The position numbers and the translations under genes were made by a program. DNA of 8,481 bases, from the NCBI GenBank assembly GCA_030151135.1, contig JASLEQ010000644.1, forward strand, positions 1-8,481, read 5' to 3'. Each line of letters starts with the position of its first letter. Within the stretch, counting starts at the first letter, position 1. The DNA comes from Candidatus Sulfotelmatobacter sp. (GTDB lineage: Bacteria > Acidobacteriota > Terriglobia > Terriglobales > SbA1). The notes beneath the pieces are model-generated. The model was not told where the DNA came from. It saw nothing but the letters and a program-made list of their open reading frames with translations, and ran no database searches. Below, piece after piece: positions 6,062 through 8,481 of this stretch.

Positions 6062-8224
6062 TTAGGCCGTCTTCAGCCCGTTTGGTACGAGTGGTAAGGC
6101 ACGCAACCGCGTGCCCGTCGCGTCGTAGATCGCATTTGCGATTGCCGGCGCGAGACCGATCATCGGGCACTCTCCCGCTCCAACCGACGGAATGTCCTTA
6201 CGATCGAGCAGCACAGTCTCAAGCTTGGGCAAATCGCTGAAGCGCGGTACGCGATATTGCGACAACCGGGCATTCAAAATCCTCCCGTTCTCAAACTGGA
6301 CCGCTTCGAACAAAGCTCCGCCCAGCCCCTGCACATTGGAACCTTCAACCTGATTGCGCAAGTTGTCAGGATTTACAATCGCGCCACACTCGAATGACGA
6401 AACCACGCGCACGACTTTAACGTCGCCTGATTTTTGGTCGACGTGGACTTCGGCGAAGGTCGCAATGTTCCCCAATTTCTCATAGCCGCCGCCCATGCCG
6501 AATCCTTGCCCTGGATTTTTGCTCTTGCCCCAGCCGAATTGTTTGCCGGCAGCTTGAAACACGGCGCGTAGCCTTTCGTCTTTCAAATTCTTCAACCGGA
6601 ACTCCAACGGATCCATCTTCACGGCGTGCGCGAGTTCATCCATGTGCGACTCGCGCGCAAAATGATTTGCGGTCGAAGCCAGTGCCCGGTACGAGCCCTG
6701 CCGCAAGGGAGAGTTCACGGAATGAAAGACGATGCGCTGATTTGGAACTTCGTAGTACGTACGAATTCCTGCCGAGCCCGAGTTGTAGTTGTGCATCTCC
6801 CAGGCAGTAAGCTTGCCGTCGTTGGCGACGGCACCAATGACATCGATCACTCCCGCTGGACGGAAATAGGCCCAGGTAAATTCCTCTTCTCGCGTCCAGA
6901 CGACTTTCACCGGACGCTTCGCTGCCCGCGCCAGCCGCGCTGCTTCAATCGCCGTCTCTCCCGTATGCTTGCCGCCGTATCCTGATCCCATATCAGGCAT
7001 CAGCACACGCACGTGGTCTTCGGGGATGTGGAAGGCTTCCGCCAGTTCGCCTCGGACTCCGAAGGGCCGCTGCGTTCCCGTCCAAACCGTCAACTGATCA
7101 CCATCCCACTTCGCCACCGCGGCCCGAGGCTCGAGCGGCACATGCGCAATGTACTGGACTGTATAGGTCGCCTGCCTTTTGCTGTCCGCCGAACGGAACG
7201 CCTGGTCGACGGAGCCAATCTCGTGTCGATCACCATCGCCGGTAGCGTCTTCGCCTTCGGCTGTGTTTTTCCGAAGGCAGTCGAACAGTTCTTTGTTTGA
7301 CGGTTGCGGATCCGACTTCCATTCCGCGCGAATCGATTTGAGCGCAGCATCCGCGGCTTGCGAACTTGGCGCAGCCACTCCTACAAAATTGCCATCGTGC
7401 ACGACCGTGGCGCCCATCTGCTCGGCTTGCGAAGTATCGAGCGAATTCAACGTTGCATTGAAAGCTGTCTGACGCAGCACCTTCCCATACCGCATTCCTG
7501 GAAGTTTCTGATCCGACGGATACCGATGTTTGCCGGTAACGAAGTCGCGGCCGTCCACCTTCGGAGCTGAGCTGCCCGCCACCTTCCAGTCCGCGGCAGC
7601 GATAAGCGGATCTTCTTCCGGCAGCACTTGCGTAAGTTGCTGACCCTTTATTAAGGCCGCGTACTCCACGGATCGATTGCCACGCGTATCGTTGACCTTT
7701 CCATCGGACGCAACGAGATTTCTGGCCTCTGTTTTCCACTGCTCTGCCGCGAGCCCAATCAAGGCATCTCGTGCAGCGGCTGCGACCCGGCGCAGTTGCA
7801 GGTTCATCGTTGGGGTCGTGCGGCTCCCAAACGTTCCCATATCAAACGGCGTGAGCTGCGTATCGCCCATGACGAATTCGATTTTGTTCACTGGCACATG
7901 CAGTTCTTCCGAGACAGCCTGACTCAGTGACGTTCGAATGTTTTGTCCAACCTCAACTTTCCCGGTGTAAACGGTGACCTTTCCGCCTTCGCCGATATGC
8001 AGCCAGGCATTGATTTCTCTAGGCAATGCATCGTCGCCTCGTCGCCGGCCACTACCAGATTCCTGAGCGACCGTCATCGGTTTCAGCACCGAAACAACAA
8101 CAATCCCGGCCCCCAGGAACTTGAAGAAATTTCTTCGATCAAGATTGAAACGGTACGGCGGGGCCGCGCGCAATTCATAACGCTCCGGCTCAAGAGGAAT
8201 TTCGAAATTCGTTTTCGTGCTCAT
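6062..8224 (-). CDS. Molybdopterin-binding subunit of a xanthine dehydrogenase-family enzyme (isoquinoline 1-oxidoreductase beta / aldehyde dehydrogenase type)
   Basis: 720 residues from ATG 8224, chosen because the strong AAAGGAGG is 6 nt upstream and the codon overlaps the previous stop as ATGA; a longer frame to 8302 only runs over the partner gene. Seen: a Tat-type motif 'LDRRNFFKFLGAGIVVVSVL' at 28-47, preceded by an unusually long polar leader; 'INAWLHIGEGGKVTVYTGKV' of the IorB N-terminal domain; the cofactor-binding glycine motif GSGYGGK at 413-419; 'SYRALASTANHFARESHMDE' with 'DPLEFRLKNL' after it; and the C-terminal 'VGAGECPMIGLAPAIANAI' with Glu685 at the position of the catalytic glutamate. 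Known: such subunits hold the Mo cofactor and hydroxylate aldehydes or N-heterocycles with water-derived oxygen. Inferred: works with the small [2Fe-2S] protein encoded just upstream, at the periplasmic face. Substrate unknown; the next gene is a sugar-type oxidoreductase, which does not settle it. Confidence 0.93.
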   Translation of the reverse strand: MSTKTNFEIPLEPERYELRAAPPYRFNLDRRNFFKFLGAGIVVVSVLKPMTVAQESGSGRRRGDDALPREINAWLHIGEGGKVTVYTGKVEVGQNIRTSLSQAVSEELHVPVNKIEFVMGDTQLTPFDMGTFGSRTTPTMNLQLRRVAAAARDALIGLAAEQWKTEARNLVASDGKVNDTRGNRSVEYAALIKGQQLTQVLPEEDPLIAAADWKVAGSSAPKVDGRDFVTGKHRYPSDQKLPGMRYGKVLRQTAFNATLNSLDTSQAEQMGATVVHDGNFVGVAAPSSQAADAALKSIRAEWKSDPQPSNKELFDCLRKNTAEGEDATGDGDRHEIGSVDQAFRSADSKRQATYTVQYIAHVPLEPRAAVAKWDGDQLTVWTGTQRPFGVRGELAEAFHIPEDHVRVLMPDMGSGYGGKHTGETAIEAARLARAAKRPVKVVWTREEEFTWAYFRPAGVIDVIGAVANDGKLTAWEMHNYNSGSAGIRTYYEVPNQRIVFHSVNSPLRQGSYRALASTANHFARESHMDELAHAVKMDPLEFRLKNLKDERLRAVFQAAGKQFGWGKSKNPGQGFGMGGGYEKLGNIATFAEVHVDQKSGDVKVVRVVSSFECGAIVNPDNLRNQVEGSNVQGLGGALFEAVQFENGRILNARLSQYRVPRFSDLPKLETVLLDRKDIPSVGAGECPMIGLAPAIANAIYDATGTRLRALPLVPNGLKTA

Positions 8225-8481
8225 CGCGTTCCTCCTTTCGCCGACGCCTGCGCAGCCTGCTGAATCGCTTTCACGATCCGGGAGTACGTGCCACAGCGGC
8301 AAACATTGCCGTCCATGAAATCAATAATGTCGGCCTCGCTCGGCGAGGAATTCTTCTTCAACAGTGCGACAGCTGACATAATCATCCCCGATGTGCAGTA
8401 TCCGCACTGCATCGCTCCGGCGTCGAGGAACGCCTGCTGCACCGGATGCAGTTGATCCTCATTGGCGAGACCTTCGATCGT
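8221..8481 (-). CDS. [2Fe-2S]-binding small subunit of the molybdenum hydroxylase, C-terminal part (5' end outside window)
   Basis: The last 86 residues of the protein are in the window; the frame is open to the window edge, so a GTG at 8442 is internal and not the start. Seen: 'LHPVQQAFLDAGAMQCGYCT' followed by 'SGM', then 'GNVCRCGTYSRIVKAI', giving four cysteines (26, 29, 61 and 63 of the fragment) arranged as in the α-helical C-terminal [2Fe-2S] domain of IorA, CoxS and PaoA proteins. Known: this cluster sits nearest the Mo cofactor and relays its electrons to a second plant-type cluster in the N-terminal half (not visible here). The common 'CTPG' is 'CTSG' in this protein, a mild change. 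The stop (TGA) overlaps the start of the Mo subunit by 4 nt, the normal gene order for two-subunit enzymes. Confidence 0.93.
   Translation of the reverse strand, partial: TIEGLANEDQLHPVQQAFLDAGAMQCGYCTSGMIMSAVALLKKNSSPSEADIIDFMDGNVCRCGTYSRIVKAIQQAAQASAKGGTR
8231..8238 (-). promoter_or_regulatory. Ribosome binding site of the molybdopterin subunit gene
   Basis: AAAGGAGG on the - strand, 6 nt before ATG 8224 and inside the final codons of the [2Fe-2S] subunit gene. With the ATGA overlap it indicates coupled translation of the two subunits of one enzyme. Confidence 0.8.

Noticed and set aside
5439..6170. 243-codon reading frame overlapping the Gfo/Idh gene on the same strand
   Set aside because: Arg- and low-complexity-rich translation without domain patterns; the overlapping frame has a full Tat signal, Rossmann motif and EKP motif.

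Overview
The window (8481 bp, moderately GC-rich by eye, no mobile elements or RNA genes seen) looks like a chromosomal carbohydrate or small-molecule oxidation locus of a Gram-negative soil-type bacterium. The gene set is typical of Acidobacteriota: several Tat-exported oxidoreductases, a GMC dehydrogenase paired with a gluconate-2-dehydrogenase-subunit-3 protein, a secreted sugar-phosphate-isomerase-like TIM barrel, a secreted Gfo/Idh/MocA protein, and an isoquinoline-oxidoreductase-like molybdenum enzyme. Planctomycetota, Verrucomicrobiota or Bacteroidota carry similar sets, so the phylum is an inference from gene content only.

Layout. The left half is on the + strand. It starts with the 3' part of a large clan GH-A glycoside-hydrolase-like gene (1-1371, 5' end outside the window). 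After a 102-nt gap comes a tightly packed trio: a Tat-signal small subunit (1474-2076), an FAD-dependent GMC dehydrogenase starting at a GTG that overlaps the previous stop (2073-3761), and a Tat-signal xylose-isomerase-like TIM barrel protein (3763-4707). The right half is on the - strand. Read in its own direction it runs from a [2Fe-2S] subunit (8221-8481, 5' end outside the window) to a molybdopterin-binding subunit (6062-8224, 4-nt overlap), and then, after a 36-nt gap, to a Tat-signal Gfo/Idh/MocA oxidoreductase (4700-6025). The two groups converge: their last genes overlap by 8 bp, next to a 9-bp perfect inverted repeat.

How the genes may work together. Four of the six proteins carry visible twin-arginine signals, and the GMC protein, which has none, is probably carried out by its small partner. 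The window therefore describes an envelope or periplasmic redox module. GMC plus small subunit resembles FAD-dependent glucoside 3-dehydrogenases and other sugar dehydrogenases. TIM-barrel isomerase-like and Gfo/Idh proteins are recurrent partners in 3-keto-glycoside and C-glycoside cleavage pathways. The working hypothesis is an exported oxidise-then-cleave route for glycosides, flanked by a glycoside hydrolase and by a molybdenum hydroxylase that could oxidise an aldehyde or aromatic aglycone. The substrate, the direction of electron flow and the dedicated electron acceptor (no cytochrome c is seen) cannot be read from this window.
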